The position numbers and the translations under genes were made by a program. The notes under the pieces are model-generated. The model did not search any database and was not told the origin of the DNA. It saw only the letters and a program-made list of their open reading frames with translations. Positions 1 to 8,567 of a DNA stretch of 36,019 nucleotides are shown here, piece by piece. Source of the DNA: Acidobacteriaceae bacterium (GTDB lineage: Bacteria; Acidobacteriota; Terriglobia; Terriglobales; Acidobacteriaceae); assembly GCA_030038195.1 (NCBI GenBank), contig JASHPJ010000126.1, positions 1 to 36,019 of the forward strand. The letters are read 5' to 3'. The stretch's first letter is position 1. The number at the start of each line of letters is the position of its first letter.

Positions 1-316
1 TCCATTGCCCATCAGCGCTGCAGGTAGAGATGCCAATGCTGTTGCGCACCATCTGCGGCTCGTTGCCGTGCACCACGCGCCGCTCGCCGTAGAGCGTATC
101 GCCGAAGATCCACACGTCGCGCCCGTCGCGCAGCGGAATGGAATACGCCGCATCCGCGCCCAGCCAGCCGAGCGGCTTGCCCTGCTCGAGAGAAAACCTG
201 GGCGTGCAGGCGGCGTGAGAGGCAGCGGCGCGCGCCGGCATACCCAAAAAGCAAATGCATGCCAGCGCGATGAACAACCAGCGCACGCTTGCCTTGCACT
301 GCAAATGAAAATTCAT
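1..316 (-). CDS. Exported propeller-like protein (DUF4185/DUF5005-like), N-terminal part only
   Basis: The reading frame starts at ATG 316 and runs off the left edge, giving 105 residues of a longer protein. A GTGAGG ribosome-binding site lies just upstream. Residues 1-30 form a signal peptide (basic start, then a hydrophobic stretch ending in MPARAAA). The following segment contains GWLGADAAYSIPL and then DVWIFGDTLYG, MVRNSIGIS. That pattern (an exposed ADAAYSIPL strand followed by a W-x-FGDT strand and a V-R-N-S-x strand) is what I associate with DUF4185/DUF5005-type beta-propeller proteins, which resemble five-bladed glycosidases. Function is therefore guessed as secreted glycan binding or hydrolysis. 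It lies downstream of the Oar receptor on the same strand, separated by a repeat-rich 210 bp gap. Two other long frames overlap it but lack a signal peptide or family motif. Confidence 0.72.
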   Translation of the reverse strand, partial: MNFHLQCKASVRWLFIALACICFLGMPARAAASHAACTPRFSLEQGKPLGWLGADAAYSIPLRDGRDVWIFGDTLYGERRVVHGNEPQMVRNSIGISTCSADGQW

Positions 317-436
317 GAACCTCACTTCGGAAAAATTGTCCGCCGAGTTGTCGCTGCGTGACGGCAGCATGCAGGTCTCGCCACCGCGCAGAGACCGTTG
401 TGCAGTTAGGGGAGCTCTGATCAAGTCATTCACTCA

Positions 437-497
437 CCCCTCAGGGGCTAAAGCCTCATTCATCTTATGGCACTTACGGCACGGCTGAAGCCGTGCC
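437..497. repeat. REP-like double stem-loop downstream of the Oar receptor
   Basis: Two palindromes lie close together. The first includes GGGGCTAAAGCCTC at 444-457, with CCCC at 437-440 able to pair alternatively with GGGG at 444-447. The second is a perfect 9-bp stem, GGCACGGCT/AGCCGTGCC, at 478-497 with a two-base centre. Stem-loops of this type occur in many copies in acidobacterial genomes as I remember them. On the minus strand the structure lies just after the receptor stop codon, so it may also act as a transcription terminator or mRNA 3' end stabiliser. The rest of the gap from 317 to 526 shows no gene. Confidence 0.6.
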
Positions 498-526
498 CTT
501 TCAAAACAACACGGATGCAACCAACC

Positions 527-3500
527 CTAGAAGATCACTTTCAGAGAGAGCTGCGTCTGGCGCGCGGTGCCGTTGCCGATCTGGTTGGTGTCAGCCCCGG
601 CAATGGTCGCCGAGGAGGTGCCGAATCCCTGCCAGAAACCGTTTGCCAGCCTTGGCTGGTTTTGCGTGCAGGTGGCGCTGGTCGCGCTGGGGTACGTGAC
701 CGAGCTGCAGATACCGGTGTCGATATTCGAGAAGTTGGGATGGTTGAGGATGTTGAAGATGTCGGCGCGGAACTGCAGCTTCACGCCTTCGGTGACGGCG
801 AAGTTCTTCATGCCGGAGAGATCCCACTGGAAGAAGGCCGGTCCGCGCAGCGAGTTGCGGCCCACCGTGCCGATCGTTGATGGATCGCCCCACACGCCGT
901 TAAAGTTGGGCTCGAGAGCGAAGGCGCCGATGTTGTAGCTCGCGCTGGGCCAGCTTGCGCCTGCAACTTTTACGGCCGCGCCCGGAACCGTGTTGGGGCG
1001 CATATAGTTGCCGAAGAATCCATTCGTGATCTCCACGTTCTGTCCCAGGCCGGAGCGGGTCTGCAGGATGCTTGAGGCCTGCCAGCCGCCGAGCGCCTCC
1101 TGCATCAGCCGGCCCGAGCCTTTGAGCTCTGGCAGGTTGTAGACGGCGCTGGCGGTGAAGTTGTTGCGCGTGTCCCAGTCACCGTTGCCACGGTCGTGCA
1201 GCGGGTCGTAGGGGTCCTCGTAGCCGGCAAAGACGTTCACCTCGTCGTCGATCTCGTGAGACCAGGTGTAGTTGGCTTCGAGCTGGAGCTTTTGCGTATT
1301 TCTGCGTAACTGCACCTGCATCGCGTTGTAGTTCGAGAACAGGCTGTTGGGCAGGTAATACTCGTTCTGGTAGGGAATGCCCTCAAGAGAGAGCGGCCGG
1401 GGCACGTTGGAGTTGGGGCTCGACGGATTGAGATTGATGGCCTGGAAGGCGACGCCGGCCTGCGTGTGCTGCACCTTGTTGCCGGTGTAGTTGATGGTCA
1501 GCACGGTCTGCGGCGCAATCTCCTGCTCCACGCCAAAGAGCCAGTTGGTGGAGTAGGGGTCGTGCGGGTTGGTGGGGAAGATGTAGACGTTCTGCTCGCC
1601 GGGAAGCAGCGGTGGATTCGGCGTGGGATAGGAGATGGAGAATCCGCCGAAGAGCGCGTCGAAGAGATTGTCAGAAATGGTGGCATTGGCCGGCATGTTA
1701 TCGGCCAGCGTGTTTGGAGAAGGCTGCATGGGCATGTAGAACAGGCCGCCGTAGCCGTGCACCACGGTCTTGCCGTCGTGATACGGCTGCCATGCGAAAC
1801 CGACGCGCGGCGCGAAATCGATCCGCGGCGCGTTATATGCGCTTGCGCCCGCGGTGCCGAAAGATTGCGTGGCGTAATCGAACTGCCGCTGATCGCCATG
1901 GCCTACGTTCCAGGTGGTGTTGTAGTCGTAGCGAAGCCCGAGGTTGAAGGTGAGATTGCGGCTGACTCTCCAGTCGTCCTGCCCGTAAACATCCCAGTTG
2001 GAGTCGGCGTTGCCGATGAAGCCGGGCGTGCCGTTCTTCTGCAGCACGAAGGGCTGGTTGGTTTCGAGGCTCTGGAAGCTGTAGTAGTCGTAGGCTTCGA
2101 GAGGCTGCAGCCAGGTGTTCAAGCGGTTGAGACGAATCTGGGTGCCGACGTTCAACGTGTGGTTACCAAGCGTCTTGGTCAGGTTGTCGAAGATCTCCGG
2201 CAGCGTGTTGGCATTGGTCTGGTTAAAGGTGTTGGCACCGGGAAGCGCGCCCAGGTTGACGAAGAAGCTGGAGATCGAGAAGTAAGGCTGCTGTGTGTCT
2301 GAAGCCGTATTCGAGTAGAAGCGATTCACCGCGACGCTGAACTCGTTGAGCAGCGTGGGGCTGAAGATGTGCGTCTCGTCGAGCTTGGCGAGTTGCGTCC
2401 GCAGCGCCTGCGGAGAAACCTGGTCCTGGGCGTTGCCGTAAGTATCCGTGGTGAGCGAGTCGTTAATGTTATAGCGGAACATCAGCGTGTCGTTGTCGCC
2501 CATGTGATAGTCGAAGCGAACCGAGCCCGTGTCTTCGCGGACGATGTCGGGAAAGCTGGTGGGCGTGAATACCAGGTCGTACTGCGAAGGATCGACGACA
2601 TCCGGATAGGCGGTGTCGTAGGCGCAGGTCGAGGTCGTCGAACCCAGTCCGCAGCCGGAGGGCAGCGGCGCCATCAGCGCAAGAATGGGCTGCATGGAGG
2701 GGGCGAACTGCGAGCGAACATAGGCGCTGATCACCTCATAATCCGTCTCGGGATTGGTGATGTGCGTGCGATCGCCCTCGTAGTTCACAAAGAAGAATAG
2801 CTTGTTCCTGACAACCGGGCCGCCCAGGTTGCCGCCAAACTGGTTCAGGTGGAGCGGCACTTTGGGGCCCGGCGCAAAATAGTCGCGCGCGTCGAGCGCC
2901 TGGTTGCGGAAGAACTCGTAGGCCGTGCCGTGAAGCTGGTTGGTGCCGCCCTTGGTGATGATGTTCATCTGCGGACCGAGAGAAAAGCCGCTCTGCGCGC
3001 TGTAGCCGCTGTTGGCGAAGTCGATCTCCTGGATGCTGTCGACGCTGGCGCGGGTGATGCGCGCGCCCTCCTGGCCCTCGGTTTCGAGGAAGCCGTTCAC
3101 GTCGCCGCGGTTCGCCGACTGGCCGTCCAGCTTGATGTTCAGGCCGGTAAAGATGTTGTCGAGGCCGTTGACGCTGCCCTGGAAGAACGCCGTCGAGCCC
3201 ACCGATCCGGGCGATATCTCGAGAAAGTCGCTCACGTCGCGGCCGTTCACCGGCAGGTTGCCGATCTGCTCGGAGTTGAGCGTGGTGCCGGCGGTGCTGG
3301 TCGAGGTATCGATGGTTGCAGTGGTCCCCGTCACTTCGACGTTCTGGCTGGTTGTGGCCACCGTGAGCGACAGTTTTACGCTCACTGTTGCGCCCACGTT
3401 CAGCTCCAGCGGTTGCGACGCGGCCTTTCCGAAGCCGGTGGCCGTGGCAGAGACGACGTAATGCCCGAATGGCAGCGCGGAGACGACAAAGTTGCCGTTG

Positions 3501-3754
3501 CCGTCTGTCACTGCGTTGGTGTCGATGCCGGTGCCGGTGTTGGTGACGGCCACGGCGGCGTGTGGAATCACGGCTCCGGTGGGATCGGTGACCGAGCCGA
3601 CGATCGTGCCGGTATCAAACTGCGCGTATGCCGGCCTGCCCGACAGCAGAAACACGACCGCCAGCGCCGCCGCGCAATGAATCGTCCCCAATGCATATTT
3701 GCTGATAAGCGAGTGCGCTTTTCCGAACCACCGCACCTTTTTTACCGTTTTCAT
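527..3754 (-). CDS. Oar-type TonB-dependent outer-membrane receptor with carboxypeptidase-regulatory-like domain
   Basis: This 1075-residue protein is an outer-membrane transporter of the Oar-like kind abundant in Acidobacteria. The start at 3754 is set by AGGAGG six bases upstream; the open frame continues far beyond it to 5116, but that part is only antisense sequence over the regulator and glycosidase genes. Residues 1-44 are a signal peptide ending AYA. Residues about 48-130 (GTIVGSVTDPTGAVIPHAAVAVTN onward) are the carboxypeptidase-regulatory-like beta-sandwich. A plug domain follows, with LNSEQIGNLPVNGRDVSDFL, and then a long beta-barrel with aromatic-rich strands ending in SLKVIF, a typical C-terminal outer-membrane signature. 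The position beside a GntR regulator and a divergent glycosidase/sugar-transport operon suggests oligosaccharide import, but the ligand is not visible from sequence. An array of 11-bp repeats sits directly upstream. Confidence 0.93.
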   Translation of the reverse strand: MKTVKKVRWFGKAHSLISKYALGTIHCAAALAVVFLLSGRPAYAQFDTGTIVGSVTDPTGAVIPHAAVAVTNTGTGIDTNAVTDGNGNFVVSALPFGHYVVSATATGFGKAASQPLELNVGATVSVKLSLTVATTSQNVEVTGTTATIDTSTSTAGTTLNSEQIGNLPVNGRDVSDFLEISPGSVGSTAFFQGSVNGLDNIFTGLNIKLDGQSANRGDVNGFLETEGQEGARITRASVDSIQEIDFANSGYSAQSGFSLGPQMNIITKGGTNQLHGTAYEFFRNQALDARDYFAPGPKVPLHLNQFGGNLGGPVVRNKLFFFVNYEGDRTHITNPETDYEVISAYVRSQFAPSMQPILALMAPLPSGCGLGSTTSTCAYDTAYPDVVDPSQYDLVFTPTSFPDIVREDTGSVRFDYHMGDNDTLMFRYNINDSLTTDTYGNAQDQVSPQALRTQLAKLDETHIFSPTLLNEFSVAVNRFYSNTASDTQQPYFSISSFFVNLGALPGANTFNQTNANTLPEIFDNLTKTLGNHTLNVGTQIRLNRLNTWLQPLEAYDYYSFQSLETNQPFVLQKNGTPGFIGNADSNWDVYGQDDWRVSRNLTFNLGLRYDYNTTWNVGHGDQRQFDYATQSFGTAGASAYNAPRIDFAPRVGFAWQPYHDGKTVVHGYGGLFYMPMQPSPNTLADNMPANATISDNLFDALFGGFSISYPTPNPPLLPGEQNVYIFPTNPHDPYSTNWLFGVEQEIAPQTVLTINYTGNKVQHTQAGVAFQAINLNPSSPNSNVPRPLSLEGIPYQNEYYLPNSLFSNYNAMQVQLRRNTQKLQLEANYTWSHEIDDEVNVFAGYEDPYDPLHDRGNGDWDTRNNFTASAVYNLPELKGSGRLMQEALGGWQASSILQTRSGLGQNVEITNGFFGNYMRPNTVPGAAVKVAGASWPSASYNIGAFALEPNFNGVWGDPSTIGTVGRNSLRGPAFFQWDLSGMKNFAVTEGVKLQFRADIFNILNHPNFSNIDTGICSSVTYPSATSATCTQNQPRLANGFWQGFGTSSATIAGADTNQIGNGTARQTQLSLKVIF

Positions 3755-3766
3755 CGCCTGCCTCCT

Positions 3767-3817
3767 GATCATTCCCTGATCGTTCCCCAATCGTTCTTTG
3801 ACCGTTCTTTGATCGAA
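3767..3817. repeat. 11-bp direct repeats in the leader of the Oar receptor gene
   Basis: About 4.5 tandem units with an 11-bp period: GATCATTCCCT, GATCGTTCCCC, AATCGTTCTTT, GACCGTTCTTT and a partial GATCGAAG. On the receptor's coding strand they end immediately before the AGGAGG ribosome-binding site. One unit per helical turn would put all copies on one face of the DNA, which suits a protein-binding array; an RNA role in the leader is also possible. It lies in the 119-bp gap between regulator stop and receptor start. Confidence 0.7.
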
Positions 3818-3873
3818 GCATCCTGTTCCCTGCCGCGCCGCACCCGCGCAAAGCCGCAGCGCGCAGGCTGTCT

Positions 3874-4749
3874 TCAACTGCCGGCTGCATGCACGGCTCC
3901 CTTCGGCTTTCTTGCAGCTGCACGGCCGGCTCCGCTTCCGTTTCGTTTCGTTATGTCTACTGCCTGAGACGCGGGGACTGCGATGGCGTGATCGTTGAGC
4001 GCGCCAAGCCGGTCGGCGGTCTTCAGGTTCTTGCGCAAAAGCGACTCCGCATACTTGAGATCGGCGGCAATGGCGCGGCGCGCCGGGCCGGCCTGTCCGC
4101 TGGCGATGAGCTTGTACATGCGCTCGTGATGCGCGCAGTGCTTTTCCAGGCTTTCGACGAGCGGCAGCACGCGATGCCGGCCCTCGGCCAGCGCGCCGTA
4201 CATCATGCGCATGGTGCTCAGAATGGCCACGTTCTTCGAGGCCTGCGTAATGGCGTCGTGAAACTCCATCTCCGCGCGCACAAACAGGACGGGGTCGTGA
4301 ATGGCGGCGCGCATGGCGGCCAGCGCGGCGCGCATCTGGTTGTGATCTTCGCGCGTGGCGCGGCGCGCGGCCAGCGCGGCGGCGGCCGGCTCCAGGATCT
4401 GGCGCAGCTCGTACAGCTCGAAGTACTTGATCTCCTGCAAAAGCAGCATCCACTGGAAGTGGCGGCTGACCATGCTGCTCAGCGTGGGCTGCAGATACGT
4501 CCCGTCGCCCGGCCTCGCCTTGAGCAACCCCAGAAACATCATGCCTTTGAGCGCTTCGCGCAGGGAGGCGCGGCTCACGTTCAGCATCTCCGCCAGGCGC
4601 GGCTCCGAGGGCAGGCGGCTGCCGCGTCCAAGCTGGCCGCTGCGCACCAGCGTCTCGATGCGGTGGGCCACCCTGTCGATCACCGACTCGCGCCGCGCGG
4701 AGGGCATGGGGAACTTCGGCGTCCGTTTTTTGGCCAGTTTGTCTGACAT
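3874..4749 (-). CDS. FadR-subfamily GntR transcriptional regulator
   Basis: The likely start is ATG 4749 with GGAAGAA directly upstream, giving 291 residues; the frame is open to 4920 but the upstream part covers the promoter. An N-terminal winged helix (RVAHRIETLVRSGQLGRGSRLPSEPRLAEMLNVSRASLREALKGMMFLGLL) is followed by an all-helical FCD ligand domain (FELYELRQILEPAAAALAARRAT, then FHDAITQASKN and HHERMYKLIASGQ). The FCD domain normally binds a metal and a small acid or sugar acid. The C-terminal tail is basic and low-complexity. It is transcribed away from the glycosidase operon and toward the receptor, so it is the natural candidate regulator of both. Candidate operator palindromes lie over its own start codon and just downstream of the divergent promoter. 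Confidence 0.93.
   Translation of the reverse strand: MSDKLAKKRTPKFPMPSARRESVIDRVAHRIETLVRSGQLGRGSRLPSEPRLAEMLNVSRASLREALKGMMFLGLLKARPGDGTYLQPTLSSMVSRHFQWMLLLQEIKYFELYELRQILEPAAAALAARRATREDHNQMRAALAAMRAAIHDPVLFVRAEMEFHDAITQASKNVAILSTMRMMYGALAEGRHRVLPLVESLEKHCAHHERMYKLIASGQAGPARRAIAADLKYAESLLRKNLKTADRLGALNDHAIAVPASQAVDITKRNGSGAGRAAARKPKGAVHAAGS
4740..4748. promoter_or_regulatory. Candidate GntR operator over the regulator start codon
   Basis: TGTCTGACA is a palindrome with a one-base centre, within TTTGTCTGACATT. It overlaps the ATG of the GntR gene. The shape, GTC-N-GAC with flanking T/A, fits operators of the FadR subfamily (y-GT-N-AC-r pattern). The same nine bases recur at 4922-4930, beside the divergent promoter. 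The half-site TTGTCTG occurs again on the minus strand at about 4764-4770. Confidence 0.5.
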
Positions 4750-4767
4750 TTCTTCCGAACAAACCAG

Positions 4768-4797
4768 ACAATAGGACAGTCTTTCCACAGTTGTCAA
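4768..4797 (-). promoter_or_regulatory. Sigma70-type promoter of the GntR gene
   Basis: On the minus strand TTGACA (4797-4792) is followed after 18 bases by TATTGT (4773-4768). Transcription would begin near 4761, about a dozen bases before the ATG. The TTGTCTG half-site overlaps the -10 element, which would allow autorepression. Confidence 0.5.
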
Positions 4798-4879
4798 ATC
4801 GAAAGGTATACGGGCCGGATGCCTGCAATACCCGGATTTGCGCCTGTTTCCGCAGCGCAATGCGGCTGTTTGTGCCCGG

Positions 4880-4908
4880 TTGACTGCCGTTGGCCACGGC
4901 GGTATATA
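4880..4908 (+). promoter_or_regulatory. Sigma70-type promoter of the glycosidase/SDR/RhaT operon
   Basis: TTGACT (4880-4885) and TATATA (4903-4908) are separated by exactly 17 bases. The expected start of transcription is near 4915, leaving a leader of roughly 85 bases. The TGTCTGACA palindrome at 4922-4930 falls just inside the transcribed region, an ideal position for a repressor. Confidence 0.6.
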
Positions 4909-4921
4909 TACGGAAAGCACC

Positions 4922-4930
4922 TGTCTGACA
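4922..4930. promoter_or_regulatory. Candidate GntR operator at the operon promoter
   Basis: Second copy of TGTCTGACA, in the context CTGTCTGACAATT, about 7-15 bases after the predicted transcription start. The identical nonamer in both arms of a divergent region next to a FadR-type regulator gene supports its role as operator. Confidence 0.55.
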
Positions 4931-5000
4931 ATTAAGACCGGGCGCGAATACGCAGTTCACACCGCGGACATGGCGTGCAACGGCCTGGAAGGAAACGAGC

Positions 5001-8000
5001 ATGCGCGCAGGGAATGCGCGGCTGGAGCGGCGAGCGACGATGCAGAAAACGGGCGGATGGCTGGGTCTGCTGGTGTTTGCGGGCGCAGCCGCAATAGCAG
5101 CGGCACAGCCGAGCACCCTCTGGCAGATCGGCCGGTTCGACGGCTCGTCGCAGGAGTTTCGCAGCCAGGGTATCGACTACGCCAGCCCACGGTCGGACAT
5201 TGTCTTCACCGTAGGCGTCAATCGCGATGCGGACTGGATTCGCTTTCAGCCCGGTCCGGCCAACGCGGTCGCGGGCGGAAGGCTGCATCCATTCACGGTG
5301 AAGTTCGCGCTCGGCGACGCTCCGCACGGACTTTACCAACTGCGCGTGGCCATTCTTTACGAGACGCCGCGGCTTTCCGCCCTTGCGCTCAGCATCAACG
5401 GCCACAAGGGCGTCTTCTACTTTCATCCGCGGCTGGACTATGCGGCCGGCGACTGGGAAGGCACATTCGTGCCGCAGACCTCGCGCGACGAAAAGACCAT
5501 CGACATTCCCGCGCGATGGCTTGCGCGCGGTCAAAACGCGATCGTCTTTACTGCCGTCGATACGCCGGCCACTCCGCAACAGTCGATGGGCGACATTGCG
5601 CCGGGGCAGAGCGGCCTGGTGTACGACGCGATTGCGCTCACGCAGAATCCAGGCGGCAATTATCCGGGGAAAGCGATAGCCGTTCTCGCGGAGCCGACCA
5701 TCTTCTATCGGAAATCGGCAAGCGGACTTGACGAGATTGTTGATATTTTCCCCGCACTGCATGCGGGCGCAAAAACGCAGGGGAAGGTGAAGCTCGAAAT
5801 CGGCGGGCGCGTGTTCACACAGCCGCTCGCGCTTGATGGCGAGTTTGGCGAGCAGCGCTTGCGCTTCGCCGTGCCGGAGTGGTCCGGTACGGCGACGGCC
5901 GTGCTGACAATTGACGGGCATCGATTTCAGGAGCAGCTCACGGCGGCCAGAACATGGACCCTCGACATCGTGCCGCAGGAGCATCTCGACGTGGGCTTTA
6001 CCGACTACCGGCCGAAGGTGGCGGAGTTGCAGTCAGAGAGCGTCGATGGCGTGCTCGACCTGCTGCAGAAACACCCGGATTTTCGCTGGACCCTCGACGG
6101 CGAGTGGGTTGCCGAGCAGTATCTTGCCGGTCGCGCGCAGGCGCAGCGGGAGCGATTTCTCAACGCCGTGCGCGCCGGCCAGATCGTTGTGCCGCCGCAG
6201 TTCGCCAACCAGCATACCGGCGTGGCATCGCTCGAAGGGCTTATCCGCTCGCTCTATCCAAGCCACGCGCTGGCTGCAAGCGAGCACTTGCCGGTGGGCG
6301 CCGCGAACATCACCGATGTGCCCTCGTATAGCTGGTCCTACGCATCGGTGCTGCACGATGCGGGCGTGCAATACTTTGCTGCCGGCAGCAACTCGTGGCG
6401 CGCGCCCATCCTGCTGCTGGGCCGGTGGAATGAGAAGTCGCCATTTTACTGGGAGGGCCCCGACGGCGGACGCATAATGATGTGGTACGCGCGCGCCTAC
6501 CTGCAACTGGCGTCGATGTTCGGCACGCCGCCCACGCTGCCCGCAGTTGAAGACGCCGCGCCGGTCTTCCTTGAGGCGTACACGCGCCCCGATTACAAGG
6601 CTGACGCGGTGATCGTCTACGGCAGCCAGCTTGAGAACACGCCGCTCGACCAGGCGCAGGTGGAGCTGCCGCGCGCGTGGGCCGCGCAGTACGCGTGGCC
6701 GCGCATGGTTTTCACTTCGTTCAAGGACGCCATGGCCTCGCTCGAGCAGCAGTTCCACGGCGACCTGCCCGTGTATCGCGGCGACTTTGGGCCTTACTGG
6801 GAAGACGGCTTCGCCTCCGACGCGCTCCATACTGCGCTGCATCGCCGCAATCAACAGCGGATACTCAGCGCCGAGAAGATGGCGGCGATTCCCGCGCTGC
6901 TCGATCCCGATCTGCGCCCCGATGCGCGCAAGCTGGCCGACGCCTGGCACAACATGCTGCTCTTCGACGAGCACACGTGGACCGCAGTGAGCGCGACCAC
7001 GCAGCCCGAAGGCGACCAGAACCGCATCCAGCTCCACGAAAAACAGCTTGAAACGGTCATCGCACAAAACGATATTGCGCAGAGCGTACAGCGCAGTTGG
7101 GCGCAGCTCGAGTCGATGCTCAGTCCGGCGCGCGATTCGATTGCCGTCTTCAACTCGCTGAGCTGGCCGCGCAGCGGATGGGTGGAAGTGGACCTGCCCG
7201 TCGGCGACTCCATCGTCGATTCCGCAACCAATGCGCCTGTCGACCAGGTTATCCTGCGTGAAGAAAGTGGGACCGTACTGCCCGGTTTTGGCGGCAAGAC
7301 CGACCGCGTGCGTTTCCGCGCGGCCGATGTGCCCGCGCTTGGATACAGGCTCTTTGCCATCGCATCCGCAAAAGATCCGGACGCCGCAACGCCGCACAGG
7401 GACGATACCGCGCTGCGTGATGGCGCAATCGAGAATCGCTACTATCGAATCATGCTGGACGCGGAGCACGGCGCGGTGAAGAGCGTCTTTGACAAGCAGT
7501 TGAATCGCGAGCTGGTCGATCTATCGAGTCCATTCCGGTTTGGCGCCTATGTTTATGTGCAGGGCGATGACGACATGCCGGCCAACAGCCTCTACCGCTA
7601 CGGCGCAGCGCAGCGCTCGCCGGAACTGCATCCCGCTCCCGCCGGGAACGGCCGCATCGTCAGCATCTCCCGAACCGCGGAGGGTATTGTCGCGGTCCTC
7701 GAATCCAGCGCGCCGAATACCCCATCCATCCGCACCACCATTACGCTGCGCGCGGACGAAAAACGCATCGACTTCGACCTGAATCTGCGTAAAGACGCCA
7801 CCTTGCGCAAGGAAGCAGCGTACATCGCTTTTCCGCTTGCCGGCAGTCAACCCGAGTTTCGCTACGAAACGCAGAACGGCTTTGTCGATCCGGCAAAAGA
7901 CGAACTCGCCGGCGGCTGCCGCGAGTGGTACGCGGCAAATCACTGGGCCGCCATGACCAGCGGCGGCGCAACCATGGTCCTCTTTCCTGAAGATGCGCCG

Positions 8001-8567
8001 CTGGTGGCCTTCGGCGATATTGTGCGCGGTGCGTGGCCTGCGGAGTTTCATCCTAAAAGCAGCACGATCTTTTCCTGGATCATGTCGAACTACTGGGAGA
8101 CGAACTTCGCTTCGTCGCAGGGCGGCGACTTCGAGTTTCACTATGCCTTCACGAGCATGACGGGATTCGACGCCGCGCAGTTGACGCGCCTGGGATGGGA
8201 GTCGATGACGCGTCTCGAATCCGATCCCGTTCACGCGGCCGCTGCTGCGAGTGCGCTGCCCAAAGATGCGGCCAGCTTTCTGTCGATCGACAATCCAGCA
8301 GTCGTGGCAACTGCATGGAAGCTTGCCGAGGACGGCGATGGGAGCATCCTGCGGCTTGAGGACACGTCGGGTAAGGCATCGTCCGTTCACATCGACAGCC
8401 GCTTTTTCCGCGTTACGCATGCCTGGCTCTGCAATGTTCTGGAAGACAAACAGAGCGCGCTCGCTGTAGACTCCGATGGAATCCGCGTAGACGTGCCGGC
8501 CTTCGGCATCGTGACCGTCCGCATGGAGACAGAGCCGGTTCGCGGATTCGCAGGAGAGCTGCGATGA
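5001..8567 (+). CDS. Secreted GH38-like alpha-mannosidase-type glycosidase with N-terminal RG-lyase-like domain
   Basis: A protein of 1188 residues. The start at 5001 has AAGGA seven bases upstream; an ATG at 5040 is an alternative with a poorer site. Residues 1-35 form a signal peptide ending AAA, so the enzyme is exported, most likely to the periplasm. Residues about 40-215 (WQIGRFDGS, DWIRFQPG, LSINGHKGVFYF, LARGQNAIVFTAVD, YDAIALT) resemble the C-terminal carbohydrate-binding-like domain of PL4 rhamnogalacturonan lyases. A GH38-like catalytic part begins with HLDVGFTDY (His328, Asp330, metal ligands) and contains TDVPSYSWSYASVLHDAGVQYF, where Asp439 fits the nucleophile. The remainder matches the middle helical and C-terminal beta domains. 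The last base pairs overlap the next gene (ATGA), so the two are translationally coupled. GH38 proteins mostly act on alpha-mannosides; the true substrate here is uncertain. Confidence 0.85.
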   Translation: MRAGNARLERRATMQKTGGWLGLLVFAGAAAIAAAQPSTLWQIGRFDGSSQEFRSQGIDYASPRSDIVFTVGVNRDADWIRFQPGPANAVAGGRLHPFTVKFALGDAPHGLYQLRVAILYETPRLSALALSINGHKGVFYFHPRLDYAAGDWEGTFVPQTSRDEKTIDIPARWLARGQNAIVFTAVDTPATPQQSMGDIAPGQSGLVYDAIALTQNPGGNYPGKAIAVLAEPTIFYRKSASGLDEIVDIFPALHAGAKTQGKVKLEIGGRVFTQPLALDGEFGEQRLRFAVPEWSGTATAVLTIDGHRFQEQLTAARTWTLDIVPQEHLDVGFTDYRPKVAELQSESVDGVLDLLQKHPDFRWTLDGEWVAEQYLAGRAQAQRERFLNAVRAGQIVVPPQFANQHTGVASLEGLIRSLYPSHALAASEHLPVGAANITDVPSYSWSYASVLHDAGVQYFAAGSNSWRAPILLLGRWNEKSPFYWEGPDGGRIMMWYARAYLQLASMFGTPPTLPAVEDAAPVFLEAYTRPDYKADAVIVYGSQLENTPLDQAQVELPRAWAAQYAWPRMVFTSFKDAMASLEQQFHGDLPVYRGDFGPYWEDGFASDALHTALHRRNQQRILSAEKMAAIPALLDPDLRPDARKLADAWHNMLLFDEHTWTAVSATTQPEGDQNRIQLHEKQLETVIAQNDIAQSVQRSWAQLESMLSPARDSIAVFNSLSWPRSGWVEVDLPVGDSIVDSATNAPVDQVILREESGTVLPGFGGKTDRVRFRAADVPALGYRLFAIASAKDPDAATPHRDDTALRDGAIENRYYRIMLDAEHGAVKSVFDKQLNRELVDLSSPFRFGAYVYVQGDDDMPANSLYRYGAAQRSPELHPAPAGNGRIVSISRTAEGIVAVLESSAPNTPSIRTTITLRADEKRIDFDLNLRKDATLRKEAAYIAFPLAGSQPEFRYETQNGFVDPAKDELAGGCREWYAANHWAAMTSGGATMVLFPEDAPLVAFGDIVRGAWPAEFHPKSSTIFSWIMSNYWETNFASSQGGDFEFHYAFTSMTGFDAAQLTRLGWESMTRLESDPVHAAAAASALPKDAASFLSIDNPAVVATAWKLAEDGDGSILRLEDTSGKASSVHIDSRFFRVTHAWLCNVLEDKQSALAVDSDGIRVDVPAFGIVTVRMETEPVRGFAGELR

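Noticed and set aside
5..361. Plus-strand 118-codon frame and minus-strand 95-codon frame at the left edge
   Set aside because: A third frame, open to the window edge, has a signal peptide and a recognisable family motif.
3767..3817. CRISPR array
   Set aside because: The 11-bp repeats are contiguous with no spacers, and no cas genes are present anywhere in the window.
3755..5116. Upstream extension of the Oar receptor frame to 1529 codons
   Set aside because: It runs through the GntR gene and the divergent promoters. The receptor's signal peptide and AGGAGG site fix the start at 3754.
6033..7469. 478-codon minus-strand frame inside the glycosidase gene
   Set aside because: Antisense of the catalytic domain with no family resemblance.
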